Shown here: positions 8,315-17,778 of the stretch, in pieces
Layout: the number at the start of each line of letters is the position of its first letter
How positions within the stretch are numbered: the stretch's first letter is position 1
DNA from: S5-A14a sp050908895
GTDB taxonomy: Bacteria > Bacillota > Clostridia > Peptostreptococcales > Anaerovoracaceae
Direction of reading: 5' to 3'
Assembly (NCBI GenBank): GCA_050908895.1
Contig: CP171222.1
Location: 1,240,001 to 1,304,000, forward strand
DNA: 64,000 nt
Made by a program: the position numbers and the translations under genes
Notes under the pieces: model-generated
The model's database searches: none
What the model saw: the letters and a program-made list of their open reading frames with translations, nothing else
What the model was told of the DNA's origin: nothing

Positions 8315-9541
8315 ATGAATAAAATTGAACTTTTAGCGCCAGCAGGTGATTTGGAAAAATTGAAGACTGCTTTGGTTTATGGTGCCGATGCGGTGTATTT
8401 TGGTGGAGAAATGTTCAGCTTGCGTTCCGGAGCTGGAAATCTGACTATAGATGAAATAAAGGAAGGTATAGATTTTGCACATAATTTAGGTAAACGTGCA
8501 TACTTAACAACCAATATATTTGCACATAATGAAGATGTAAAGCCTTTTATGGAATATTTAGAAAAAATTAAAGATATTCAAATAGACGGATTTATCGTAT
8601 CTGATCCCGGTGTTCTTTCTATGGTTAAAACTGTAATTCCAAACGCAGAAATGCACCTTTCAACCCAAGCGAATATGACAAATTATATGACTGCCAAGTT
8701 TTGGCAATCACAAGGGGTTGAAAGAATAGTGTTAGCAAGGGAACTTTCTCTTGATGAAATTAAAGAAATTCATCAAGAGGTAAAGGATACTCTTGAGATA
8801 GAAGCTTTTGTTCATGGAGCTATGTGCATTTCTTACTCCGGAAGATGCTTGCTTAGCAATTTTATGATTGAAAGAGATGCTAACAGAGGCTGCTGTGCTC
8901 ACCCATGTAGGTGGAAGTACCATATAGTAGAAGAGAAAAGGCCAGGAGAATACTATCCTATAGAGGAGGATGAACGTGGCACATATATAATGAATTCAAA
9001 GGATTTATGTATGCTAGAATATGTTCCGGAACTTATTCAGGCAGGAGTTACCTCTTTCAAAATAGAAGGTAGAATGAAGAGCAAATTTTATGTTGCGACT
9101 GTTGTTAGGGCATACAGAAAAGCAATAGATGAATACTTAAAGGATCCACAAAATTATAGTTTTAATCCATCATGGATGGAAGAAATCAATAAGGCTAGCA
9201 ATAGAGAATTTACAACTGGATTTTACTTTGATAAGCCGGACAATACAGATCAAAACTATAAAACAAGTGCTTATTTTAGGGATTATGTGTTTTTAGGAGT
9301 TGTCATAGAGTATGATACAGCTAGAAAAATAGCTACTGTAGAGCAGCGAAACAAAATAAACGTTGGAGATGAAATTGAAGTTTTCGGACCTGGTATCAGT
9401 TATGAAACAATGGTTGTTAAAGAGATTTTTGATAAAGAATCAGGAAAGCCTATATCTTCAGCTCCACATGCTCAACAGATTATTGAAATTCCAATGGATT
9501 TTGCTGTTGATTCAGAATATTTATTAAGGAGAAAGCGATGA
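8315..9541 (+). CDS. trhP: tRNA U34 hydroxylation protein, peptidase U32 family
   Basis: A 408-residue member of the peptidase U32 family. It shows the N-terminal LLAPAGDLEKLKTAL, the signature EAFVHGAMCISYSGRC around 164-180, and the later cysteines of RGCCAHPC. TrhP-type members convert U34 of certain tRNAs to 5-hydroxyuridine, using prephenate in studied bacteria. The preceding gene encodes the methyltransferase for the next step. AGGAGGGTG is the ribosome binding site and the stop overlaps the next gene. Related RlhA-type proteins act on 23S rRNA instead, so the tRNA role rests on gene context. Confidence 0.85.
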   Translation: MNKIELLAPAGDLEKLKTALVYGADAVYFGGEMFSLRSGAGNLTIDEIKEGIDFAHNLGKRAYLTTNIFAHNEDVKPFMEYLEKIKDIQIDGFIVSDPGVLSMVKTVIPNAEMHLSTQANMTNYMTAKFWQSQGVERIVLARELSLDEIKEIHQEVKDTLEIEAFVHGAMCISYSGRCLLSNFMIERDANRGCCAHPCRWKYHIVEEKRPGEYYPIEEDERGTYIMNSKDLCMLEYVPELIQAGVTSFKIEGRMKSKFYVATVVRAYRKAIDEYLKDPQNYSFNPSWMEEINKASNREFTTGFYFDKPDNTDQNYKTSAYFRDYVFLGVVIEYDTARKIATVEQRNKINVGDEIEVFGPGISYETMVVKEIFDKESGKPISSAPHAQQIIEIPMDFAVDSEYLLRRKR

Positions 9542-10833
9542 ACCCTGACCCCAGTTTTTATGGAAAATTTTTTATACTTGCGTTAATTGTTGTAGGCTTA
9601 GGAATTTTTGAAGGCATTAGCACGGCTTTAGATAGTACTAGCCAAACTAAAATAAAGAATTTAATAGGAAATAAGGAGACCCAATATAACAAGAGAGCTG
9701 ATATCACTTTTCAGTTGCTGGAAAGACCTTTAAAATATCAATTTTCAATAAAATTAATTTCTATAGGTCTAATTTTTTACTCTATTAATTTAATATTAAA
9801 TTTTAATTACAGTATTTTAATTACAATTCCTTTATGGATTTTTCTATTATCAACACTAAGCGTTTTGTTAGGATCAAAGATAGGGCTATTGCATAGTGAA
9901 AAAATTGCATTAAGAACTTGCTACTTTGTAAAAGTACTACATTTTCTAACTTTACCTTTTTTCTGGATTGCAAAGGGTGTCGTAAATCTTATTCTTATCT
10001 TCTTTAAACAGCAAATCCATATTGAAAACAAGTATTTTTCGGAAGACGAAGTTATGTCAATGCTTGATGTCGGTCGTGAAAGTGGCATTATAAAAGAAGA
10101 AGGCCAGAAGATGATTTCATCTATATTTAATTTTGATGATGAGCTTGCTTATGAGATTATGACACCTAGAACTGATGTATTTGCAATTAATATTTTAGAT
10201 TCCACTTCCGATTATATTGATAAATTAATGGAACTTAGATATTCCAGAATCCCCGTTTATGAAGAGGATTATGATAATATTATAGGAGTTTTAAATATAA
10301 AAGATTACTTAATCAAGGCACGTGAAACTGGGTTTGAAAAAGTTGATATTAAATCAATATTAAGAAAACCTTACTTTATACCGGAGACAAAAAACATAGA
10401 TTCGCTCTTCTTTGAACTACAAAAAACAAAAAATCATATAGCTATTTTAATTGATGAGTATGGTGGATTTAGTGGCATCGTTACCATGGAAGATATTGTT
10501 GAAGAAATAGTAGGTGATATAGATGACGAATATGATGAAGATGGTCATATTGTTGAAGAAGTTGAAGAGGGAATATTCTACATTGATGGGAATGTAAGTT
10601 TAGATGACTTATATGAAGATTATAATATAAAATTAGAATCTGACCAAAGCGAAACCATTGGAGGATTTATCATTGATATTCTTGGAGAAATACCTACAGA
10701 ATCGGATCTAAATAAGGAAATTCCTGTTGATGGATATATTATTACCATTATGTCTATAAAAGAGAGACGAATAGAAAAAGTCAAACTTCAGATTCTTTCA
10801 AAGTGCGAAGATAATGTCGAAACTGAGGTTTAG
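9538..10833 (+). CDS. CNNM/CBS membrane protein (HlyC/CorC family)
   Basis: A 431-residue membrane protein of the CNNM/CorC family, linked to Mg2+/Co2+ homeostasis. The N-terminal half has three to four hydrophobic segments (about residues 10-28, 70-90, 95-115, 130-155; DUF21). A CBS pair follows, with EIMTPRTDVFAI and YSRIPVYEEDYDNIIGVL, then IDEYGGFSGIVTMEDIVEEIVG. The C-terminal CorC_HlyC domain spans roughly 345-420. The start overlaps trhP by 4 nt and the next gene begins 2 nt after its stop. Transport direction and ion cannot be read from the sequence. Confidence 0.88.
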   Translation: MNPDPSFYGKFFILALIVVGLGIFEGISTALDSTSQTKIKNLIGNKETQYNKRADITFQLLERPLKYQFSIKLISIGLIFYSINLILNFNYSILITIPLWIFLLSTLSVLLGSKIGLLHSEKIALRTCYFVKVLHFLTLPFFWIAKGVVNLILIFFKQQIHIENKYFSEDEVMSMLDVGRESGIIKEEGQKMISSIFNFDDELAYEIMTPRTDVFAINILDSTSDYIDKLMELRYSRIPVYEEDYDNIIGVLNIKDYLIKARETGFEKVDIKSILRKPYFIPETKNIDSLFFELQKTKNHIAILIDEYGGFSGIVTMEDIVEEIVGDIDDEYDEDGHIVEEVEEGIFYIDGNVSLDDLYEDYNIKLESDQSETIGGFIIDILGEIPTESDLNKEIPVDGYIITIMSIKERRIEKVKLQILSKCEDNVETEV

Positions 10834-10835
10834 CT

Positions 10836-11186
10836 ATGGACAATAACTTAGAACATTTAATTCTAAATATAATTAGAGATATTGTACTGAACACTTCCGG
10901 TGTTTATGGTTTTGCTGAAAATTTAACTGAACAACTATCTAAAAGCATTTTAGGAATAGATTCACCTAATAAGGGAATTAGAATTAATAAAGATAAAGAT
11001 GGATATATCATTGATTTATTTGTGGTAGTAGAGTTTGGATCAAACATACCGGAAGTTGCATGGAATATACAGGAAAATGTTGCAAAATACCTACGAGACA
11101 TACTATATATTGATTTATCAAAGATAGATATTCACGTACAAGGTGTAAGTTTTAAAAAAATATTAAAGGATGACTGCAAAGGATGA
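10836..11186 (+). CDS. Asp23/Gls24 family protein (YqhY-like)
   Basis: A 116-residue Asp23/Gls24 (DUF322) protein. Typical elements are ILNIIRDIVLNTSGVYGFAE near the N-terminus and IDLFVVVEFGSNIPEVAW in the middle. In B. subtilis yqhY has the same place directly before nusB, and its loss disturbs acetyl-CoA carboxylase control; other members are envelope-stress proteins. It overlaps nusB by 4 nt, so it belongs to the nusB-xseAB-ispA-dxs transcript. Its exact role here is unknown. Confidence 0.85.
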   Translation: MDNNLEHLILNIIRDIVLNTSGVYGFAENLTEQLSKSILGIDSPNKGIRINKDKDGYIIDLFVVVEFGSNIPEVAWNIQENVAKYLRDILYIDLSKIDIHVQGVSFKKILKDDCKG

Positions 11187-11593
11187 ATATTAATAAAAGA
11201 AAACTCGCTAGAGAGCATATGATGAAAGTTCTCTTCCAAATGGATGCTAGAGATGATTTTAAGGCAAATGATAGGAACATTTACATGGAAAAATCTTCGG
11301 TCAACAGAGACAAAAAATATTGTGAAAAGATTTTAGTATCATATATTGATTCAAGGAAAGAAATAGATGAAATTATCTCTAAATCTACCAAAGAATGGGA
11401 CATCTCCAGAATGGCAAAGGTAGACCTAGCAATAATTAGACTTGCTATATCAGAAATAAAATTTTGTGACGATATTGCTCCAGCTATTTCCATTAATGAG
11501 GCCGTTAATTTAGCTAAAACCTATGGAACTGAAAGCTCACCATCATTTGTTAATGCAATTTTAGGAGGAGCGCTTAAAGAAATAGAAGGTTAG
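11183..11593 (+). CDS. nusB: Transcription antitermination factor NusB
   Basis: A 136-residue all-helical NusB, which with NusE (S10) binds boxA RNA in rRNA operon antitermination. Family features include KLAREHMMKVLFQMD at the N-terminus, ISRMAKVDLAIIRLAISEI in the second half, and INEAVNLAKTYG near the C-terminus. The start overlaps the Asp23-family gene by 4 nt and xseA starts 3 nt after the stop. Length and position before xseA are typical for clostridia. Confidence 0.95.
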   Translation: MNINKRKLAREHMMKVLFQMDARDDFKANDRNIYMEKSSVNRDKKYCEKILVSYIDSRKEIDEIISKSTKEWDISRMAKVDLAIIRLAISEIKFCDDIAPAISINEAVNLAKTYGTESSPSFVNAILGGALKEIEG

Positions 11594-11596
11594 AAT

Positions 11597-12766
11597 ATGG
11601 TGAGAATAGAGAAACAGGCAATTACAGTTTCTGAGTTAAATAATTATATAGACCAACTGGTTCGTGTAAATACGATACTATCGGATTTTAAAATAAGGGG
11701 AGAAATTACTGGGTATAAAAATCACAGCAGCGGGCATAAATATTTTTCTATAAAAGATGATTATGCCAAGGTTAATTGTTTTCTCGCAAAAGGTCTTGCT
11801 CGCTATTTAAGATTTCAACCAAATAATGGAATGGAAGTTGAAATTAGGGGACAGGTAACAGTATATAAACCAAATGGTACTTATTCAATTTTTGTAAAAT
11901 CAATGAAACCATCTGGTGAAGGTGCTTTGTCAAAAGCATTTGAACTTTTAAAAAACAAACTAGAAAAAGATGGTTTATTTAATCTTGCTCATAAGAAACC
12001 AATTCCCCAATATCCTAGACATATAGGTATTATTACTTCTGAAACAGGCGCAGCAATTGAAGATATTATTTCTACAATTTCAAATAAAAATAATCATGTT
12101 AAAATATCTATTTTTCCGACTTTAGTACAGGGACAATATGCGGCACAGGACATCACAAGTACAATAGAATATGTCAATAGAAAATTTCCCCAAATCGATG
12201 TTTTAATAGTTGGAAGAGGTGGCGGATCAGCTGAAGATTTATGGTCATTTAACGAAGAGAGCGTTGCAAGAGCTATATTCGAATCAAATATACCCATCAT
12301 TTCTGCTGTTGGACACGAAATTGATTATACAATAAGCGATATGGTTGCTGACTACCGTGCGGAAACGCCTACAGCCGCTGCTGAAAAAGCTGTATATAAT
12401 TCCTTTGAATTAGAGGAAAAAATTGAATCTTTAGCCAAACTGCTTGCAGAAAATTTAAAACAAAGAAGCGATAATTTACTCAAAGAAGTAGAGCTGTCTA
12501 AGGACAATCTGAGACGTGAATTTGAAAATATGCTTGGTCGTTTTGAATACTTATGTGAAAAAGGAAAAATTAGTTTAGAGGCAAATAATCCTTTATCTAT
12601 CTTGAATAAAGGATATGCTATCCTAAACGATAAAGATGGCCACTTAGTAAGAGATGTAAAACAAGTAAAAGAAAAAGATGAAATAGTAGTTTCTCTTTTA
12701 AGAGGCAAACTACTTTGTTGTGTAGAAAGAATAGAGGTTATAAAAGATGAATCAGGAGACATTTGA
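11597..12766 (+). CDS. xseA: Exodeoxyribonuclease VII large subunit
   Basis: A 389-residue catalytic subunit of exonuclease VII, which degrades single-stranded DNA in both directions during repair. The N-terminal OB-fold (about residues 1-115) includes ISDFKIRGE-like and SGHKYFSIKD sequence. The catalytic core has HIGIITSETGAAIEDII, VGRGGGSAEDLW and SAVGHEIDYTISDMVAD. A coiled-coil region and a C-terminal LNKGYAIL segment follow. The stop lies inside xseB (20-nt overlap), so the two subunits are translationally linked. The length is at the short end for the family. Confidence 0.95.
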   Translation: MVRIEKQAITVSELNNYIDQLVRVNTILSDFKIRGEITGYKNHSSGHKYFSIKDDYAKVNCFLAKGLARYLRFQPNNGMEVEIRGQVTVYKPNGTYSIFVKSMKPSGEGALSKAFELLKNKLEKDGLFNLAHKKPIPQYPRHIGIITSETGAAIEDIISTISNKNNHVKISIFPTLVQGQYAAQDITSTIEYVNRKFPQIDVLIVGRGGGSAEDLWSFNEESVARAIFESNIPIISAVGHEIDYTISDMVADYRAETPTAAAEKAVYNSFELEEKIESLAKLLAENLKQRSDNLLKEVELSKDNLRREFENMLGRFEYLCEKGKISLEANNPLSILNKGYAILNDKDGHLVRDVKQVKEKDEIVVSLLRGKLLCCVERIEVIKDESGDI

Positions 12767-12995
12767 AAAAAACCTTTTAACACTTAATCAGATGAGTGAT
12801 AGAATCCGGATGGGTAATTTACCTCTTGAGGAAGCTCTTAATTGTTATAAAGAAGGCATGAAAAGCTATAAAGCTTGTATTGAATTTCTCAATGAAGCAA
12901 AATTAGAAATAGAAACTGTAACAAAAAAAACAAATTTCGATTCAGTAAATTTAAATGAAGAATACCTTTTGGAGGATGATGATGAGTGGATATAG
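12747..12995 (+). CDS. xseB: Exodeoxyribonuclease VII small subunit
   Basis: An 82-residue helical hairpin protein that wraps the coiled coil of XseA. The family core is present as LPLEEALNCYKEGMKSYKAC. An acidic tail follows (EDDDEW). It overlaps xseA by 20 nt upstream and ispA by 14 nt downstream. The ispA ribosome binding site lies inside this gene's last codons. Confidence 0.92.
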   Translation: MNQETFEKNLLTLNQMSDRIRMGNLPLEEALNCYKEGMKSYKACIEFLNEAKLEIETVTKKTNFDSVNLNEEYLLEDDDEWI

Positions 12996-13884
12996 TAGTG
13001 TGTATGAAAAATATCAGAATATGATAAACGACTATCTGCTGGATTTTTTGCCGAGAATAGATGACAAAAGTGAAGTTTTATATGAATCTATCAGGTACTC
13101 TCTTGAAGCTGGAGGAAAACGGTTAAGACCTATTTTGCTTCTTGCAGCATGTGAATTTGCCGGTGGAAATCCTATTGATGCTATGCCATATGCTTGTGCA
13201 ATTGAATACATCCATACATATTCTCTAATACATGATGATTTACCATCTATGGATAATGACGATCTGAGACGTGGTAAGCCGACAAACCATAAAGTTTATG
13301 GGGATGCAATAGCTACTTTAGCTGGAGATGGTCTTCTTAACACGGCATATGAAGTTATGATTAAGGATATGTATTTATACTTCGACGATTTATCTAAACT
13401 TAGAAAGAGGATAAATGCCATGTACAGCATTGCAAAATACTCTGGCGTTAAAGGAATGGTAGCTGGTCAAGTTTCTGACATAGAATCTGAAAATAAGGAT
13501 AGCTCTTTAGAAATGATTGAATATATCCACATCAATAAAACCGGTGCACTTTTGGTTGCTGCAATAAGAGCCGGTTTATATTTGGGTGGTGCTGATGATA
13601 GAATGATGAACAGGATGACTACTTATGCGGAATATTTGGGCCTAGCTTATCAGATTGCTGATGATATTTTGGACGAAATAGGCGACAGTAAAGAACTTGG
13701 GAAAAATACAGGTTCAGATAAAGAGAGAAAGAAAATGACCTACGTGGCTAAGCAAGGTCTTGAAATATCTAATGCTAAATTGATTGAATATACGGAAAAT
13801 GCGGCTAACGCAATTGAAGAGTATTATGATAATGGAGAATTTTTCAGAGAGCTTGTCTTAGCCCTTGCAACTAGAAAGAGGTAA
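12982..13884 (+). CDS. ispA: Polyprenyl synthetase (farnesyl diphosphate synthase)
   Basis: A 300-residue trans-prenyltransferase that condenses isopentenyl diphosphate with allylic diphosphates. The first aspartate-rich motif is DDLPSMDNDD near residues 83-92 and the second is DDILD near 226. GGKRLRP precedes the first. Three ATGs occur in a row at 12976, 12979 and 12982; GGAGG at 12971-12975 favours 12982 (or 12979), while an ATG at 12955 lacks a site. It lies between xseB and dxs, the usual isoprenoid cluster. Chain length is most likely C15, judged from context only. Confidence 0.92.
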   Translation: MSGYSSVYEKYQNMINDYLLDFLPRIDDKSEVLYESIRYSLEAGGKRLRPILLLAACEFAGGNPIDAMPYACAIEYIHTYSLIHDDLPSMDNDDLRRGKPTNHKVYGDAIATLAGDGLLNTAYEVMIKDMYLYFDDLSKLRKRINAMYSIAKYSGVKGMVAGQVSDIESENKDSSLEMIEYIHINKTGALLVAAIRAGLYLGGADDRMMNRMTTYAEYLGLAYQIADDILDEIGDSKELGKNTGSDKERKKMTYVAKQGLEISNAKLIEYTENAANAIEEYYDNGEFFRELVLALATRKR

Positions 13885-13886
13885 TT

Positions 13887-15746
13887 ATGAAAGAGTCAAT
13901 TTACGACTATAGCTTTCCTTCGGACCTAAAAAAAATGAACCCGGAAGAAATGGGGATTTTAAGTTATCAAATTCGCGAATTTTTGATTGAAAAAGTTTCT
14001 AAAACAGGTGGACATATTGCACCAAATCTTGGCGTGGTGGAACTTACTTTAGCTCTTCACAAGGTATTTGACAGCCCGAAAGACAAGTTAATATGGGATG
14101 TAGGTCATCAATCCTATGTCCACAAAATACTGACAGGCAGAGCAAGAGGCTTTGATTCATTAAGAACTTTCGAAGGGATGAGCGGTTTTCCAAAAGTTTC
14201 CGAAAGTCCTCATGATATATTTGACACAGGCCATAGCAGCACTTCTATTTCTTTGGCAATGGGAATGGCTGCTAGTCGAGATATGAAAAAAGAAGATTAT
14301 CATGTTGTCTCCATAATTGGAGATGGAGCTATGACAGGTGGCATTGCCTTTGAAGGGCTTAATAATATAAGTGAAAGAAATTCAAGAGTTATAGTAATTT
14401 TAAACGATAATGGAATGTCAATTTCCCCAAATGTCGGTGGTATGGCAAAACATTTGAGTAACCTTAGAACATCTGATCCATACCTTAACGTCAAGAAGGT
14501 GATTAGTAAAGTTGAAAATCTGCCTAAGGTAGGAGATATTCTATATAAAAGTATGCGAAATGCAAAAGAACATATGAAATATGCTTTACTACCTAAAGGT
14601 GTTCTCTTTGAGGAACTAGGGTTAACCTATCTTGGTCCTATAGACGGTCACAATATTGAAGAAATTATTACTGCCCTTGAATCGGCAAAAAAAATAAACG
14701 GACCAGTTCTAGTTCATGCTATTACCAAAAAAGGAAAAGGCTATATAAGCGCTGAAAAAAATCCGGATAAATATCATGGAATAGGACCTTTTAATCCATG
14801 TACAGGTTTAACAAGTTCGTCAAGTGGCAGCTCTTACTCAAATGTAGCAGGAGATGAAATTTTAAAAATGGCAAAAGAACATAGTGACATCGTTACCTTA
14901 TCTGCTGCTATGTGTGATGCTACCGGTCTTGGAAAATTTATGATAGAGTTTCCGGAAAGATTCTTCGATGTTGGAATAGCAGAAGCTCATGGGGTTACTT
15001 TTTCAGCAGGAATGGCAGCTAATGGACTCAGACCTGTTGTTGCAATCTATTCATCATTTTTGCAAAGAGCCTACGATCAAATTATTGAAGATGTATGCAT
15101 TCAAAACCTACCTATTATTTTTGCAATTGATAGAGCAGGAGTGGTAGGTGCAGATGGAGAAACTCATCACGGAGTCTTTGATATTGGATATCTATCCACA
15201 ATGCCTAATATGACAATACTAACGCCCTATGGGGAAGCCCAGCTTAGACAGGCCTTTAGATATGCATATGAATTAAATTCACCTGTTGCTATCAGATATC
15301 CTCGAGGACTATGTCCTCAACAAATAGAATCAAACACTCTTAGCGACATAGAATTTAAAAACGAAAGAATATTTGAAGGAAAAGATGTTGATATATGGGC
15401 CGTAGGACGAATGATGGACAAGGCAACTAAGGTTCGTGATATATTGACAAAAAAAGGTCTTGAAGTTGGAATTGTCGATGTAAAACAGGTAAAACCTCTG
15501 GATATATCAGCTTTAAATATTCATGCAAAACTTATTATATCCATTGAAGACGGCGTAGAAACAGGAGGATTTGGACAACAAATGGCCTCTCGGTTACTTA
15601 TAGATGGAATTCATATACAATTCTTGAATTTCAGCTGGCCGGATAAATTTGTGGAACATGGCGACGTAGCTAATTTAGAAAAAAAATACGGTTTGGATAC
15701 AGAAACTATGGCAGAAAAGATATATGAAAAAAGAACGATTAGATAA
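13887..15746 (+). CDS. dxs: 1-deoxy-D-xylulose-5-phosphate synthase
   Basis: A 619-residue thiamine-diphosphate enzyme that joins pyruvate and glyceraldehyde 3-phosphate, the first step of the MEP isoprenoid route. The ThDP motif starts at GDGAMTGG near residue 147 and runs to LNDNGMSISPNVGG. The pyrimidine-domain part has DVGIAEAHGVTFSAGMA, and RAGVVGADGETHHGVFD is diagnostic for DXS over transketolase. The gene starts 2 nt after ispA and overlaps tlyA by 23 nt. Its presence shows the organism uses the MEP pathway. Confidence 0.97.
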   Translation: MKESIYDYSFPSDLKKMNPEEMGILSYQIREFLIEKVSKTGGHIAPNLGVVELTLALHKVFDSPKDKLIWDVGHQSYVHKILTGRARGFDSLRTFEGMSGFPKVSESPHDIFDTGHSSTSISLAMGMAASRDMKKEDYHVVSIIGDGAMTGGIAFEGLNNISERNSRVIVILNDNGMSISPNVGGMAKHLSNLRTSDPYLNVKKVISKVENLPKVGDILYKSMRNAKEHMKYALLPKGVLFEELGLTYLGPIDGHNIEEIITALESAKKINGPVLVHAITKKGKGYISAEKNPDKYHGIGPFNPCTGLTSSSSGSSYSNVAGDEILKMAKEHSDIVTLSAAMCDATGLGKFMIEFPERFFDVGIAEAHGVTFSAGMAANGLRPVVAIYSSFLQRAYDQIIEDVCIQNLPIIFAIDRAGVVGADGETHHGVFDIGYLSTMPNMTILTPYGEAQLRQAFRYAYELNSPVAIRYPRGLCPQQIESNTLSDIEFKNERIFEGKDVDIWAVGRMMDKATKVRDILTKKGLEVGIVDVKQVKPLDISALNIHAKLIISIEDGVETGGFGQQMASRLLIDGIHIQFLNFSWPDKFVEHGDVANLEKKYGLDTETMAEKIYEKRTIR

Positions 15747-16521
15747 AATACTTGTGAATCTTGGATATTTTGATAGCAGAGAAAGGGCTAAAAGAGCTAT
15801 AATGGCGGGTCTTGTTTTTGTTGATGGCCATAAAGAGTACAAGGCAGGCACAGCATTTTCACCAGATAAGAAGTTTGTAGTAAAAGGCTCTGAATGCCCC
15901 TATGTCAGTCGTGGTGGTTTAAAGCTAGCCAAGGCCTTAAAAACTTGGGGAATCTCCTTAAAAGGGCTTACAGCTATGGATATTGGCGCATCAACAGGGG
16001 GATTCACTGACTGTATGCTTCAAAATGGTGCAGAAAAAGTTTTTTCTGTAGATGTTGGTTATGGGCAGTTAGAATGGAAGCTCAGACAAGATCCTAGAGT
16101 TGTTAATATGGAAAAATGTAATGTAAGATATTTAGATGAGCCGGAAATCAATGGAACCGTGGATTTTGTTTCCATTGATGTTTCTTTCATATCTTTAAAA
16201 CATATTTTCCCAACTACTGCTCGTATTTTAAAATATGGAGGCCATGTGGTAGCCTTGGTAAAACCCCAGTTTGAAGCTGGTAGAGATCAAGTAGGGAAAA
16301 ATGGAGTAATTAGAGATGAGAAAGTTCATATGGAAGTAATAGAAAATTCTATAAATTATGCAATGGAGCATGGCTTGAAACCCATAGGTTTAGATTTCTC
16401 ACCGGTAAAAGGCGCAAAGGGTAATATTGAATATCTTTTATATATGGAAAAAGCAGAGGATATGAGTTATAATGAGTTATGTATACATGAGGTGGTTAAA
16501 GTCTCTCATGAAATTCTTTAA
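15724..16521 (+). CDS. tlyA: TlyA family rRNA methyltransferase
   Basis: A 265-residue protein with an N-terminal S4 RNA-binding domain (RLDKILVNLGYFDSRERAKR, about residues 4-60) and an FtsJ-like SAM methyltransferase domain. The SAM motif is MDIGASTGGFTDCML near residue 85. Later motifs are VSIDVSFISL and VALVKPQFEAG. In mycobacteria TlyA makes 2'-O-methylcytidines in 16S and 23S rRNA; the name haemolysin is historical. It overlaps dxs by 23 nt. The argR and recN genes that often follow in Firmicutes are absent here. Confidence 0.92.
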   Translation: MKKERLDKILVNLGYFDSRERAKRAIMAGLVFVDGHKEYKAGTAFSPDKKFVVKGSECPYVSRGGLKLAKALKTWGISLKGLTAMDIGASTGGFTDCMLQNGAEKVFSVDVGYGQLEWKLRQDPRVVNMEKCNVRYLDEPEINGTVDFVSIDVSFISLKHIFPTTARILKYGGHVVALVKPQFEAGRDQVGKNGVIRDEKVHMEVIENSINYAMEHGLKPIGLDFSPVKGAKGNIEYLLYMEKAEDMSYNELCIHEVVKVSHEIL

Positions 16522-16555
16522 AATAAACTTTTCATGATAAAAAGGAGAATATGAA

Positions 16556-17752
16556 ATGAAACTGTCAGAAAAAGTTTTAGCGATGCAATTTTCGCCAATC
16601 AGAAAATTCAACCCAATTGCTCAGAAAGCTAAAGATGCTGGTAAGAAGGTATATCATCTAAACATTGGTCAGCCTGATGTACCAACACCAAAAGTATTTA
16701 TGGACGCAATCAGAGGCTATGACAAAGAAGTAATAGCTTATGCTGAATCTGGTGGTATTCCGGAGCTTCACGATGCTGTTATAGATTATTTCCATGGATA
16801 TAATGTGAATTTTGAAAGAAAAAACATTATTGTTACTACAGGTGGTTCAGAAGCGTTAACTATGACATTCATATCACTTCTAAATCCTGGAGATGAAGTT
16901 CTCATCGCCGAACCTTTTTACACCAATTATCACACATTTGCTACAACAGCCGGCGGTAAGGTAGTTCCTATTACAACTAAAGCTGAAGATGGATATCACT
17001 ACGCTAAGAGAGAACAAATTGAAGCGTGTATTACAGATAAAACCAAAGCTATAGTTTGTATTTCACCGGGCAATCCGACAGGCACAGTACTAACTTTAGA
17101 TGAAATGCGCCTAATTGGAGAAATTGCAAAAGAACATGATTTATGGATTATTGCCGATGAAGTTTACAGAGAGTTCGCATATGATGATAGAGAAGTCACA
17201 TCTTTTGCGATGCTTCCAGAATATGCAGATAGAGTGATTATAATTGACTCAGTTTCCAAGAGACATTCAGCTTGTGGAGCTAGAATTGGTCTATTGATAT
17301 CTAAAAGTGATGAATTTATGTCAAATACAATGAAAATTGCTCAGGGAAGACTTTGCACATCTACGGTAGATCAGGTAGGTGCAGCAGCTCTATTCAGACT
17401 ACCTAATTCATATTATGATGAAGTAAAGGCTGAATACTGTGGTAGAAGAGACGTTGTATATGATGAATTAATGAAGATTCCCGGCGTGGTTTGCCAAAAG
17501 CCTGGTGGAGCATTCTACATGACTGCAAAACTTCCGGTAGACAGCGTTGAAGACTTCTTAATGTTTTTGTTAACAGAATTTGATGACAACGGAGAAACAG
17601 TAATGTTTGCTCCGGCTGAAGGATTTTATGCAACTCCGGGTCTTGGAAAAGATGAAATGAGAATAGCATATGTTCTAAACCAAAATGATATGAGAAGAGG
17701 AGTTGAGCTTATTAGATTAGGTCTAGAAGCTTATAACAAGAAGAATAAATAA
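16556..17752 (+). CDS. Class I pyridoxal-phosphate aminotransferase
   Basis: A 398-residue fold-type I aminotransferase of the AspC/PatA group. Visible are LNIGQPDVPTP near residue 37, TTGGSEALTMTF near 97, SPGNPTGTVL near 172, ADEVYREF near 200, and SVSKRHSACGARIG with the PLP lysine near 232. AAAAAGGAG lies upstream of the ATG. It lies between tlyA and mutS without an obvious pathway neighbour. Aspartate or aromatic substrates are both possible; specificity cannot be judged from these motifs. Confidence 0.9.
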   Translation: MKLSEKVLAMQFSPIRKFNPIAQKAKDAGKKVYHLNIGQPDVPTPKVFMDAIRGYDKEVIAYAESGGIPELHDAVIDYFHGYNVNFERKNIIVTTGGSEALTMTFISLLNPGDEVLIAEPFYTNYHTFATTAGGKVVPITTKAEDGYHYAKREQIEACITDKTKAIVCISPGNPTGTVLTLDEMRLIGEIAKEHDLWIIADEVYREFAYDDREVTSFAMLPEYADRVIIIDSVSKRHSACGARIGLLISKSDEFMSNTMKIAQGRLCTSTVDQVGAAALFRLPNSYYDEVKAEYCGRRDVVYDELMKIPGVVCQKPGGAFYMTAKLPVDSVEDFLMFLLTEFDDNGETVMFAPAEGFYATPGLGKDEMRIAYVLNQNDMRRGVELIRLGLEAYNKKNK

Positions 17753-17778
17753 TTTTTAAGTTTGAGAGGAGAGCTTAT

